Made by a program: the position numbers and the translations under genes
NCBI GenBank assembly: GCA_963833505.1
Contig: CAWHYG010000010.1
Coordinates: forward strand, 101,005-165,004
Length of the DNA: 64,000 nucleotides
Reading direction: 5' to 3'
Source of the DNA: CAWHYG01 sp963833505
Lineage (GTDB): Bacteria; Eisenbacteria; RBG-16-71-46; CAIMUX01
Shown: piece after piece, positions 42,641 to 51,005 of the stretch
Position numbering within the stretch: position 1 is the stretch's first letter
Layout of the letters: every line of letters begins with the position of its first letter
The notes under the pieces: model-generated
Seen by the model: only the letters and a program-made list of their open reading frames with translations
Told to the model about the DNA's origin: nothing
The model's database searches: none

Positions 42641-42992
42641 CCTCGGCTCACCCGCTTCCAGATCGTGCGTTCGGCTTCGAGGAGGCCTCGCGGAGCAGGT
42701 TCGAGGCCGCCCGAGTGCCACGGCGACAAGCATATCCGGGGGGACTCGCGAATCCAACGGGGACAGATGCGTCGTTGGGGCAGAGGCGTTGTGCGTTGGA
42801 TTCGGATATCATCCCGTCTCGGCCTGCAAAGATCCCGGCCTGGGGATCGAGCGACGCATTCATGGCGCTTTCAGCCGGCCGCGGAGAATGCCGGCGGCGG
42901 AGACCAGGTATGGAAGAAACACCGGCCACAAATCCCATCTTCGGTTGCCACGGGTCGGAAGCTTCGTCGCGTCGAGCGCGAAGGGGGAGGCC
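42641..42992. other. 352-bp divergent spacer
   Basis: Separates the minus-strand DUF2075 gene from the plus-strand GT-C gene. I see no gene, repeat or convincing promoter; long open frames that cross it are extensions of the flanking genes. Confidence 0.5.
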
Positions 42993-44600
42993 ATGACCTC
43001 CTCGTCGCTTTCGGCGAACAGGATCCCCGGCGTGATGCTCCGCCTCTGGCTGCCGCTCCTGGCCGTCCTGCTCGTCCTGGCCGTCAGTTTCCGGATCTCG
43101 GTAACCGCGAATCGTTACCTCGACGTCGACGAACTGGAACATCTGAACGCGGCGTACGCGATCGGGCACGGAGAGACGCTCTACGGAAGCCTCTTCGAGA
43201 ACCACCCGCCCCTCCTGGTCTGGTCGCTCCAGCCGATCGTCCGCAGCGGCGACGATGCCGAGGCCATGATCCGGACGGCGCGCTGGTGGATGCTGCTTCC
43301 ATGCCTGGGTCTGCTCGCTCTCGTCGCCCGTCTCGGACAGCGGTTTTCCGGAATCGGCGGCGCTCTCGCCGCGCCGCTCTTCCTGCTCTCCGCGGTGTTC
43401 TTCTTCGAAAAGAGCGTGGAAGTGCGCCCCGACGTGCCGGGCGCCTTCTTCATGGTGCTCGCATTCATGCTTGCGGCGAAGGAAGGCCGACAGTCCTGGA
43501 TCGCCGCCGGAGCCGCGATTGGAGTCGCGTGCTTCTTCACTCCCAAGGCCCTGCCGGCGATCCTCGGCGCGATGGCCGGTCTGGCCGCGCACGATTGGTT
43601 CCGCGAATCGAGCCGCGGGCATTCGGTGGATCCGGACCTGGCCGGCATGTTCGGGAGAATGCGCCGCCTCGTCCGCCTGGGCTGGATCGGCCTCGGGACG
43701 GCAGCGGTCGCGCTGGGAATCGTGATCATCCTCGTGATGCAGGGCGCCTGGCGAGGCTTCTGGCGCGACTGCGTGGTGACCTCGGCCCGCATGACCATCG
43801 ATCATCCTGGTTGGATGCGAAAGGAGCTGCTGTCGGAGTCGATGCTCCGCGGAGATCCCGGGCTATGGATCGCCGGGCTGCTTGGAGCGGCGTGGCTGTT
43901 CTCGATGGCATGGCGGGCCCGCGGGGCCGGAGGGGACGAACCCGCGAGCCCCGGTTCGTCCGGATCGGGACCAGGCGCCTCTTTCGGACTCGATCGAGCT
44001 CACGGACGGAACGGGCCGGAATTCTCGGAGGCGTCCATCCGGTGGGAGATGCCCCTCAGTCTTGCCGCCGGTCTCGTCGGGTTCTTCGTCATCGGCGCGC
44101 CGCTCAGGCAGTACTTCCTCTTCTTCCTGCCGCAGCTCGCGGTCCTGGCCGCGGCGCTGATCGTCGTGCTGGTGCGCTCGATTCGCGGGCGATGGCTCGG
44201 GATCCCGGTCGCGCTGGCCGTGACCGCGGCCATGCTCGTTCCGCCCTGGACCATGATCCTGCCGGTGCAGCGGCAGGGAGCGGAGCTGGAAGTCCTGCGG
44301 AATGTGTTGGCCGAAACGCGGCCGGATCAGCGCGTGCTGGATTTCTGGACGGGGCTCTACCTGACGCGCCTGCCGGCCTATCGGTACTTCTTCCTCAACT
44401 CGGACGTCCAGAGGCTCCTTTCGCCCGGGCAGCTCGAGCGAGATCTCGAGCGGGTGCTGGATGATCCGCGCGTGGCGGTCGTGATCGTCGACAACAATTT
44501 CCCCCGGTTGCCGAAGTCGGTGCGGCAGAGAATCCGCACCGACTTTACCCCGGAGCAGGACTTCGGATTTGCGGTCGTGATGAAGCGGCGCGGTCCGTGA
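42993..44600 (+). CDS. GT-C type membrane glycosyltransferase (PMT/ArnT-like)
   Basis: A 535-residue integral membrane protein with about ten to twelve membrane helices. After helix 1 (LRLWLPLLAVLLVLAVSF) comes the first periplasmic loop with YLDVDELEHLNAAYA and FENHPPL, the acidic DxDE-type motif of family 39-like glycosyltransferases that use polyprenyl-phosphate sugars. A soluble periplasmic domain forms the C-terminus (about 425-535). GGGGGAGG immediately precedes the ATG, which argues against the much longer open frame. The acceptor is unknown. Confidence 0.85.
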   Translation: MTSSSLSANRIPGVMLRLWLPLLAVLLVLAVSFRISVTANRYLDVDELEHLNAAYAIGHGETLYGSLFENHPPLLVWSLQPIVRSGDDAEAMIRTARWWMLLPCLGLLALVARLGQRFSGIGGALAAPLFLLSAVFFFEKSVEVRPDVPGAFFMVLAFMLAAKEGRQSWIAAGAAIGVACFFTPKALPAILGAMAGLAAHDWFRESSRGHSVDPDLAGMFGRMRRLVRLGWIGLGTAAVALGIVIILVMQGAWRGFWRDCVVTSARMTIDHPGWMRKELLSESMLRGDPGLWIAGLLGAAWLFSMAWRARGAGGDEPASPGSSGSGPGASFGLDRAHGRNGPEFSEASIRWEMPLSLAAGLVGFFVIGAPLRQYFLFFLPQLAVLAAALIVVLVRSIRGRWLGIPVALAVTAAMLVPPWTMILPVQRQGAELEVLRNVLAETRPDQRVLDFWTGLYLTRLPAYRYFFLNSDVQRLLSPGQLERDLERVLDDPRVAVVIVDNNFPRLPKSVRQRIRTDFTPEQDFGFAVVMKRRGP

Positions 44601-44744
44601 AACTCGCAGGGGGTTGCCTTCCGCGCCGCGGTCGTATCATGATCGCGGATCAAGGCTGGGTTCGCGCGGGACGCCGGCACCGAGCGCTTGGTCGCCGACC
44701 CGGCCCGGCCGGGTGGATGAGGATCGTCACCACGAGGGGGAAGC

Positions 44745-45677
44745 ATGAGCGTTCTCGACGCCATCGGAAACACGTCGATGGTGCGCCTTCGCAAGGTCGT
44801 TCCGCCTGGATGCTCCGACATCCGGGCGAAGCTGGAATGGGAGAACCCGACCGGCAGCATGAAGGACCGGATGGCGGACGCGGTGATCTCGCAGGCGGAG
44901 CACGACGGCCGCTTGAAGCCGGGGTCGACGATCATCGAGTACACCGGCGGAAGCACGGGCGCCTCCCTCGCGCTGGTCTGCGCCGCCGAGGGCTACCGGA
45001 TCCGGATCGTCACCTCCGATGCGTTCAGCCCGGAGAAGCGGGATCAAATGGCGGCTCTCGGGGCGGAGCTCGTCCTCGTTCCCAGTGAAGGAGGCCTGAC
45101 CACGAAAGAGCTGTTCCTCGACATGATCGAAACGGCGCGCCGCCTGAGCCGGGACCCGCAGACGTACTGGACCGATCAGCTCAACAACCAGGATAGCATC
45201 GCCGGCTATGACCCCTTGGGCGAGGAGATCTGGAGCCAGACCGAAGGGGAGGTCGACGCCTTCGTTCAGTGCGTGGGAACCGCGGCCTCACTGCGCGGCG
45301 TCGCCACCGTTCTCAAGCGCCGCAAGCCGGACATCAGGATCATCGCCGTCGAGCCGGCCGAGTCGCCGGTCCTGGCCGGAGGGCGGCCAGGACCCCACAA
45401 GATCGAAGGCGTCGGGATCGGTTTCATGCCTCCGCTTTGGGACTCGACCCTGGTGGACGACATCGTGGCGGTCAGGACCGACGACGCGAAGGCGATGGCG
45501 AGGCGGATGGCGTCGGAGGAGGGGATCTTCGCCGGAACCTCGTCCGGCGCCAATGTGATTGCTTCGATCCGGGTCGGAGAACGCCTTGGACCGAGGGCCA
45601 AGGTCGTCACGTTGATGGTGGACTCCGGCCTCAAGTACCTCAATACCGACGTGTACAAGAGGAACCCAGCTTCATGA
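44745..45677 (+). CDS. Cysteine synthase family PLP-dependent enzyme
   Basis: A 310-residue beta-family PLP enzyme. The Schiff-base lysine is Lys40 in NPTGSMKDR; the substrate loop reads TGGSTGAS in place of the TSGNTG of CysK; the phosphate loop is CVGTAAS and the C-terminal motif GTSSGAN. O-acetylserine sulfhydrylase activity is likely, but the changed substrate loop leaves other beta-replacement reactions open. No cysE or sulfate genes are adjacent. It converges on the tricorn-like protease gene with only 4 bp between the stops. Confidence 0.9.
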   Translation: MSVLDAIGNTSMVRLRKVVPPGCSDIRAKLEWENPTGSMKDRMADAVISQAEHDGRLKPGSTIIEYTGGSTGASLALVCAAEGYRIRIVTSDAFSPEKRDQMAALGAELVLVPSEGGLTTKELFLDMIETARRLSRDPQTYWTDQLNNQDSIAGYDPLGEEIWSQTEGEVDAFVQCVGTAASLRGVATVLKRRKPDIRIIAVEPAESPVLAGGRPGPHKIEGVGIGFMPPLWDSTLVDDIVAVRTDDAKAMARRMASEEGIFAGTSSGANVIASIRVGERLGPRAKVVTLMVDSGLKYLNTDVYKRNPAS

Positions 45678-45681
45678 GGCC

Positions 45682-48600
45682 CTATCTCCCCAACCCGTCC
45701 GATTGGTGGTAGTTCGGGTACGCCGGCCGCGGGTGCGGTGCCGGCGGGTACTTCGCCAGAAGATCAAGAACGACTTCCACCGCCTTCTCGAGTTGCGGGT
45801 CGTGTCCGAGCCGGAGCAACTTCGGGTCCTGATCCACGTCGTAGTCCGGGGCGATCCCGTGGTTCTCGACCTCCCACTGTCCCTCGAGACCGTAGAAGGC
45901 GAACCGCGGCGCGGTGACGGTCCCTCCGTCCATCAGGGTCGGATAGCTGCCAAGGCCGACCAGGCCTCCCCAGGTCCGTTTTCCCACCAGCGGCCCGATG
46001 CCGGCCTTCCGGAAGAACCAGGGCAGGGCATCCCCGCCGGAGCCGGCCATTTCATTGATGATCATCACCTTCGGCCCGTAGATGGCCGCCGCGGGGCTGT
46101 TCCAGTCCGCCCCCTCCCGCGTCATGGCCCGGGCCAGCAACGGCCTTCGCAGATAGTCGATGATGTAGTCCCCGATCTTGCCGCCCTCGTTGAATCTCTC
46201 GTCGATGATGGCCGCCTGCTTGTCCACCTGGGCGAAGTAGTAGCGGATGAAATTCGAATAGCCGGCGTGTCCGGTGTCCGGTAGGTACACATACGCGACC
46301 CGCCCCGCCGTCAGCGAGTCGACCCTCTCCCGGTTCCTTTCCATCCAGGCGTGACGGCGAAGACCGTGCTCGTCGTCGATCGGCACGACCGTCACCTGCC
46401 GGCCGCCCTTCCCGCCCGGATCGCTTCCCACCGTCAGCGCCACCTGCCTGCCCGCAGTGTTCTCGAAGAACTGGTAGACGTTGTCCGAGCCCGTGAGATC
46501 GCGGCCATTCACGGAGAGAAGATAGTCGCCTTCCTTGACGTTCACGTCGGGTTGGGTCAAAGGAGAGGTCAGCCCCGGATTCCAGTTCTCGCCGTAGTAG
46601 ATCCGCTTGATGCGGTATCGGCCGTTCTCGATCGTGTAGTCCGCTCCGAGGAGGCCGCCCTTGATCGTCTTCGGCTGTGGTTCATCGCCGCCGCCGACGA
46701 ACATGTGCCCCACGCTCATTTCACCCAGGGCTTCGGACAGGAGATAGGTCAGCTCGTTTCTGGAGGCGATGCCGGCCAGGTACGGCCGGTACTTTTCCTC
46801 GATCTTCACCAGATCGAGTCCGTGGTAACCGGGGTCGTAGAAGAAATCGCGTTCGATGCGCCAGACCTCGTGATACATCTGGCTCCACATCGCCCGAGGA
46901 TCGACGTACACCTGCATCGCGCCAAGCTTGAGCGGACCTTCGCCCGGCTTCGGCTCGCCGCCGCCCGGAGCCGCCTCCGTGCCCGCCACCGTCCAGGTCG
47001 TCCCCTTGCGGTAGAGGAGCTTCGCGCCGTCGGCGGAAAGCGTGAAGTCGTCGACTCCGTCAACGAAGGTCTCCGTCTTTCTGGTTGCGAGATCGAACTT
47101 CTGCAGAGTCGCGCTGGGAGTTCCCTCATCGGCGTCGGCCGTCGTCAGGGGAGCCTCGGCGAGGAACAGAACGCCGGTCTTCCCGGCGCGCATGGCGACG
47201 TAGTTCCGCGCTGGAATCGGCAGAGCGAGGATCCGTTGGCTGATTCCGGAAGGATCGATGTGAACGTCGGGCGGAGGCGCGGCGGGGTTCGACGAGTCCT
47301 CGGCTTCCGTTCCGGCCTTGGCTGCCGGCGCGCCGTGCCTCGGCTTCGGGGCGGATCCTGCGGTGTCAGCCTTGTCCTTCGGCTGGGAGGCGGAACCCGC
47401 GGCGCTGGCCTCTCCTTGGTGTCGGGACGAGGATCCTCCGCCTTCTCGAGGTTTCTCCTCATCGCTCTGGGGCGCCAGAGGCGAAGGCTGATCGGCCGCG
47501 AGCACGGCCACGTACACGCTGCGGGTCACCGGCTGGGAGAAACTCGACATGTCGATCCGGCTCGCCGTGAGCCCGACGTCGGTGCTGGCGGCGAAATAGA
47601 GGTATTTGCCGTTGGGATCGAAGTAGGGAGCCGCCGCGTCGCTCATTCCGTCGGTGAGCCGGAAGGACGAGCCGCTTGCCAGCGAGTAGAGAAACACGGC
47701 GTGGAGCCGGTTGGGAAGCTGTTTCACATAGGCGATCCACTTGCTGTCCGGCGACCAACTGGGCGAAAAGGAAGCGTTGTCATAATAGTCGGTGTCGATC
47801 TTGATCGGTTTCCCGCCGGCCACCGCGACGTACCAGAGATTCAACCGTTTGTCGGAATACGCGATCTTGGCGGCGTCGGGCGACCAGACCGGCGTGTAGA
47901 AGAAGGATGGCGGACTTCCCAGGTCGATCCGGCGCGGGTCGCCCAGGCCGCTTTGATCGCGAATCTCGAGGGAGTATTCGCCCGAGGCGTCGGAGAAGCA
48001 GGCGATCGAGCGTCCGTCCGGCGACCAGGCGGGATTCCGTTCCGCTACCGCGGGGGTACGGGTGAGATTGCGGATGTCTCCCTTGTCGGCGGGAACGGTG
48101 AGGATCTCTCCCCAGGCTTCGAAGACCGCCCGGACGCCGGTCGGAGACAGTCCGAAATTCCGGATGGCGGATGGATCCACGGTTACGAAGTGGGAACGCG
48201 TCTCGGCCAGGTCCCCCTTCGGATGGACGGTGATGAGACGGGTCTGACCGCTCGCCAGATCCAGGAGGTGGAGCGATCCGAACTGTTCATAGACGATGGC
48301 GTCGGAGGTCGCGGAGGCGGACTTGAGGTCGAGTCCGTCGTTCTGGACGACCGGCCGGACCGTCCTCTGTTTCGTATCGTAGGCGTACATGCTGACCGGC
48401 CCGTCCCGATCGGAGAGGAAGTAGACGGTGTCTCCGACCCACATGGGGCAGGAGTCGTTCGAGTTGTCCCTCGGAATCTTCTCGATGCTCGAGTCGCCCA
48501 GATCCGCCAGCCAGATGGGCGTGGTCTGGCCGCCGCGGTACCGCTTTTCGGCATGTTCCCAGGCGTCATGAGGCACATAGGCGATGTGCGTTCCATCCGG

Positions 48601-49131
48601 AGAGAAGGACGCCGCGTAGCCGTTTCCCAGCGGAAGCTTCTCCGGAAATCCGCCGGTAACCGGCACGGTGTAGAGCTCGTCGTCGTAGTCCTCGGCGTCC
48701 GAGTGGAAGAGGATCTTCCGGCCGTCCGGAGTCCATCCATCGACGATCTCGGCGGACGGATGGAAGGTGAGGCGCCGCGGCTCTCCCCCTTCGGCCGGGA
48801 CGACGAAAACGTCTTGATTGCCGTCGTAAGTGCCGGTGAACGCGATCATCGTGCCGTCGGGGGAAAAGGACGGATGCGTCTCTTCTCCCACCGCGGTCGT
48901 GAGGCGGCGGGCGTTGCCGCCGTCGCGGTCGGCGATCCAGAGATCCCCGGCGTAGCAGAAGACGAGCTGCGTCCGGCTCACCGTGGGAGAGCGGAGGAGC
49001 AGAGGCGGCCCAGCCGGAGCGGCGGCTGAAGGCGAGCTCGAAGGCGAAGGCAGGGGCGTGGATTCCGCTCCGCGAGCCGTACCCAAGGTCGCAAACAGCA
49101 AGAGCAGCGTGAGCCCGCGTCGGTATCGCAT
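45682..49131 (-). CDS. Tricorn-like S41 family protease
   Basis: An 1149-residue secreted relative of tricorn protease. A signal peptide (MRYRRGLTLLLLFATLGTAR) follows GGAGG. Next come repeated TolB/WD40-like propeller blades with the pattern SFSPDGTMIAF and WSPDSKWIAYV, a low-complexity linker (about 555-630) rich in Ser/Gly/Ala, a C1-type helical region, a PDZ domain (about 860-930, GDYLLSVNGRDL), and the S41 core with nucleophile Ser1031 in MAGSGGDALPW and GKRTWGGLVG. It trims peptides, here presumably in the periplasm. The stated start discards 110 upstream codons. Confidence 0.95.
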   Translation of the reverse strand: MRYRRGLTLLLLFATLGTARGAESTPLPSPSSSPSAAAPAGPPLLLRSPTVSRTQLVFCYAGDLWIADRDGGNARRLTTAVGEETHPSFSPDGTMIAFTGTYDGNQDVFVVPAEGGEPRRLTFHPSAEIVDGWTPDGRKILFHSDAEDYDDELYTVPVTGGFPEKLPLGNGYAASFSPDGTHIAYVPHDAWEHAEKRYRGGQTTPIWLADLGDSSIEKIPRDNSNDSCPMWVGDTVYFLSDRDGPVSMYAYDTKQRTVRPVVQNDGLDLKSASATSDAIVYEQFGSLHLLDLASGQTRLITVHPKGDLAETRSHFVTVDPSAIRNFGLSPTGVRAVFEAWGEILTVPADKGDIRNLTRTPAVAERNPAWSPDGRSIACFSDASGEYSLEIRDQSGLGDPRRIDLGSPPSFFYTPVWSPDAAKIAYSDKRLNLWYVAVAGGKPIKIDTDYYDNASFSPSWSPDSKWIAYVKQLPNRLHAVFLYSLASGSSFRLTDGMSDAAAPYFDPNGKYLYFAASTDVGLTASRIDMSSFSQPVTRSVYVAVLAADQPSPLAPQSDEEKPREGGGSSSRHQGEASAAGSASQPKDKADTAGSAPKPRHGAPAAKAGTEAEDSSNPAAPPPDVHIDPSGISQRILALPIPARNYVAMRAGKTGVLFLAEAPLTTADADEGTPSATLQKFDLATRKTETFVDGVDDFTLSADGAKLLYRKGTTWTVAGTEAAPGGGEPKPGEGPLKLGAMQVYVDPRAMWSQMYHEVWRIERDFFYDPGYHGLDLVKIEEKYRPYLAGIASRNELTYLLSEALGEMSVGHMFVGGGDEPQPKTIKGGLLGADYTIENGRYRIKRIYYGENWNPGLTSPLTQPDVNVKEGDYLLSVNGRDLTGSDNVYQFFENTAGRQVALTVGSDPGGKGGRQVTVVPIDDEHGLRRHAWMERNRERVDSLTAGRVAYVYLPDTGHAGYSNFIRYYFAQVDKQAAIIDERFNEGGKIGDYIIDYLRRPLLARAMTREGADWNSPAAAIYGPKVMIINEMAGSGGDALPWFFRKAGIGPLVGKRTWGGLVGLGSYPTLMDGGTVTAPRFAFYGLEGQWEVENHGIAPDYDVDQDPKLLRLGHDPQLEKAVEVVLDLLAKYPPAPHPRPAYPNYHQSDGLGR

Positions 49132-49236
49132 GAGCACCTCCTGCCCGCGGCACGGAACAGGCCCGATCGCCGGCCCCGGCGAGCCGAGCGAAGAATAACC
49201 GAGTCCGATCGGCCGGTACAGGATCGGGCTAAGGTC

Positions 49237-49265
49237 TTGCCGCTTCTGAAGCCTGAACTTACGAT
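49237..49265 (+). promoter_or_regulatory. Promoter of the AbiEii-type operon, near leaderless
   Basis: -35 TTGCCG (49237-49242), 17-bp spacer, -10 TACGAT (49260-49265), followed by GGGCCCC and the ATG at 49273. The stretch TACGATGGGC to ATG is nearly identical to that of brnTA. No palindrome lies in this spacer. Transcription would begin at or next to the start codon, since a ribosome-binding site is absent. Confidence 0.65.
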
Positions 49266-49272
49266 GGGCCCC

Positions 49273-49494
49273 ATGAATGCCGACATCGAAGAGGCACTCC
49301 GAAAGGTTAGCGCTCTGGTCGACGAGTATCGCAGCGAGTGTCTCTGGTTCCTTCGGCCGGACTACTACCCGGGGTCCATCGACGAGGCCATGAGAGTACT
49401 GGAGTCGATCGAGATCCACGGGGATGTCACCGCGTTCAAGCGCGCGGCGGAGTTGAGGCAATGGTTCTTACGGCGTTTCAGCGAGAAATCCTGA
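49273..49494 (+). CDS. Small partner protein of the AbiEii-type nucleotidyltransferase
   Basis: A 73-residue acidic helical protein (MNADIEEALRKVSALVDEYR, then DYYPGSIDEAMRVLESIEIH). I know no named family; similar short genes occur directly before AbiEii-like nucleotidyltransferases. It overlaps the next gene by 34 bp, so the two must be translated together, and it has its own leaderless promoter. By position it could be the antitoxin, but it has no recognisable DNA-binding domain. ATG 49273 fits the promoter and the start of helical character. Confidence 0.75.
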   Translation: MNADIEEALRKVSALVDEYRSECLWFLRPDYYPGSIDEAMRVLESIEIHGDVTAFKRAAELRQWFLRRFSEKS

Positions 49495-50270
49495 GGGTCA
49501 TGGCTCGGGCCCGCGTCTCTCGCGGGGAGAGCTACGTCGCCGGGGCGGCCGCGTTGAACGCGGTAACCGGCGCGCCAAGACTCTCCCGCGATGTGGACCT
49601 GTTTCACGATACGGTCGAGGCCGTGGCGGCGAGCTGGGCGGCCGACCGTGAGTTGCTTGAAAGCCACGGCTGCGGTCTCGAGCTCCGGCGCGAGCGGGAA
49701 GGCTACGTGGAAGCCCTCGTCCGCCGCGGATCGGACAGCCTTGTTCTTCAATGGGCCCGGGACAGCGCCTTTCGCTTCTTTCCCCTGGTGGAGGATCCAG
49801 ATTTCGGCCTGACGCTCCATCCTTTCGATCTCGCGACGAACAAGGTGCTGGCCTTGGTGGGACGGCTCGAGGTGCGCGACTGGATCGATGTGATCACCTG
49901 TGACGAATCCGTCCAGCCTCTGGGCTACCTGGCGTGGGCGTCCTGCGGCAAGGACCCCGGCTTCAGTCCGCGGGCCATTCTCGAGGAGGCCAGGCGCACC
50001 GCCAGGTATTCAGCCGCGGAAGTCGGCGCTCTCTCTTTCGAGGGAGAGGCTCCGGATGCCGGAGATCTGTCGCGCCGCTGGCGCGACGTTCTGAGGCGCG
50101 CGGGGGGGGTCGTAGCTGCGCTTCCCGCGGACGAAGCCGGGAAGTGCGTTCTGGACCAAGCTGGATTGCTCTTCGGAGGCGACGCAGCGGCTGCAACGGA
50201 CGCGTTGCGCCGCGGCACGCTGCGCTTCCACGAGGGGAGCATCCGGGGAGCCTGGCCTCGGGTCTGGTAA
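49461..50270 (+). CDS. AbiEii/AbiGii-type nucleotidyltransferase toxin-like protein
   Basis: A 269-residue protein of the nucleotidyltransferase fold found in AbiE-type toxin-antitoxin and abortive-infection systems. The catalytic pattern is present: the helix GAAALNAVTGAPR and the acidic pair Asp44 and Asp46 in LSRDVDLFHD, with LHPFDLATNKVLALVGR and RDWIDVI further on as in this family. Its start lies 34 bp inside the preceding small gene. AbiE toxins block tRNA or other targets by adding nucleotides; the target here is not known, and solo metabolic roles also exist. Confidence 0.85.
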   Translation: MVLTAFQREILRVMARARVSRGESYVAGAAALNAVTGAPRLSRDVDLFHDTVEAVAASWAADRELLESHGCGLELRREREGYVEALVRRGSDSLVLQWARDSAFRFFPLVEDPDFGLTLHPFDLATNKVLALVGRLEVRDWIDVITCDESVQPLGYLAWASCGKDPGFSPRAILEEARRTARYSAAEVGALSFEGEAPDAGDLSRRWRDVLRRAGGVVAALPADEAGKCVLDQAGLLFGGDAAAATDALRRGTLRFHEGSIRGAWPRVW

Positions 50271-50344
50271 CCGCTCCGCCGCCTGTAACCGCAGTTGTCC
50301 GGATTGACAATCTCAACATAATTCCCGATCTCGTGTTTTTTCCG

Positions 50345-50373
50345 TTGTAGCGAAAGTCGATTTTGCATAGGAT
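50345..50373 (+). promoter_or_regulatory. Candidate promoter of the PEP-CTERM gene
   Basis: TTGTAG (50345-50350), 17 bp, TAGGAT (50368-50373) in an AT-rich stretch (50300-50400) that stands out from the GC-rich surroundings. A good GGAGGGA ribosome-binding site precedes the ATG at 50424. TTGACA at 50304 has no matching -10. The region is intergenic (50271-50423). Confidence 0.4.
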
Positions 50374-50423
50374 AACGAATCAGTCCAGAGAAACGTGACT
50401 ACCGAAGCACGTGGAGGGAAGCC

Positions 50424-51005
50424 ATGACCGCAAGATTGAATCTCCGACTCGTGGTCTTGGCAGGTTTTATGGTGATTTCCGCAGGAGTCGCGTTTTCGAT
50501 GCCGGTCCTCTACGACGGCTCCGGCACCAACCCTGTCTCCGGGCAGGAACTCGACGCAACGGCGCAGCTGGCCGGCTCAGGCGGATGCCTCGATGGGGCC
50601 ATGAGCGATCCGGGCGCCGGCACGCTGGCCCCAACGGACATCCTGACCGCCGACCTTGGAGAGTGGGCCCATGAAGCCGGGCTGTCCGGCGCTCCAGGTG
50701 GCGCCAGTCATGGCATCCACGCCCCGGGATCTGACCTCTTCGGCGATCCGACCACCGGAAACAAGGCCGTCACCGGAGGCGGCCCCCTGATCCATCACTC
50801 GATCGGGTTCACCTCGGGCGCGGGCGGGGGTTGGTCTGATCCCTCTTTGAACGACCCGATGAGCGGTCCGATGAGCGGCCCGGCGGACGACCCGAGCCCG
50901 GTCATCCCGGAACCGACCACCATGGCCCTGCTGCTGGCCGGCGGAATCGCATTCATCGCGTGCGGCTGGGCCCGGCGCCGCCTACTCGTTCGAGAGCACG
51001 TCTGA
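50424..51005 (+). CDS. PEP-CTERM sorting domain protein
   Basis: A 193-residue exported protein. Signal peptide about 1-26 (LVVLAGFMVISAGVAFSM), then a Gly/Ser/Pro/Asp-rich low-complexity body without known fold, then the sorting signal VIPEPTTMALLLAGG, a hydrophobic helix and the basic end WARRRLL. Such proteins are processed by an exosortase and often glycosylated in exopolysaccharide-making bacteria; no exosortase gene is in the window. Two short repeats, DPMSGPMSGPADDP, precede the signal. Its 3' end overlaps the convergent ABC gene by 24 bp. Confidence 0.9.
   Translation: MTARLNLRLVVLAGFMVISAGVAFSMPVLYDGSGTNPVSGQELDATAQLAGSGGCLDGAMSDPGAGTLAPTDILTADLGEWAHEAGLSGAPGGASHGIHAPGSDLFGDPTTGNKAVTGGGPLIHHSIGFTSGAGGGWSDPSLNDPMSGPMSGPADDPSPVIPEPTTMALLLAGGIAFIACGWARRRLLVREHV

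Noticed and set aside
45682..49461. Longer start of the tricorn-like protease
   Set aside because: The extra 110 codons precede a clear signal peptide with its own ribosome-binding site.
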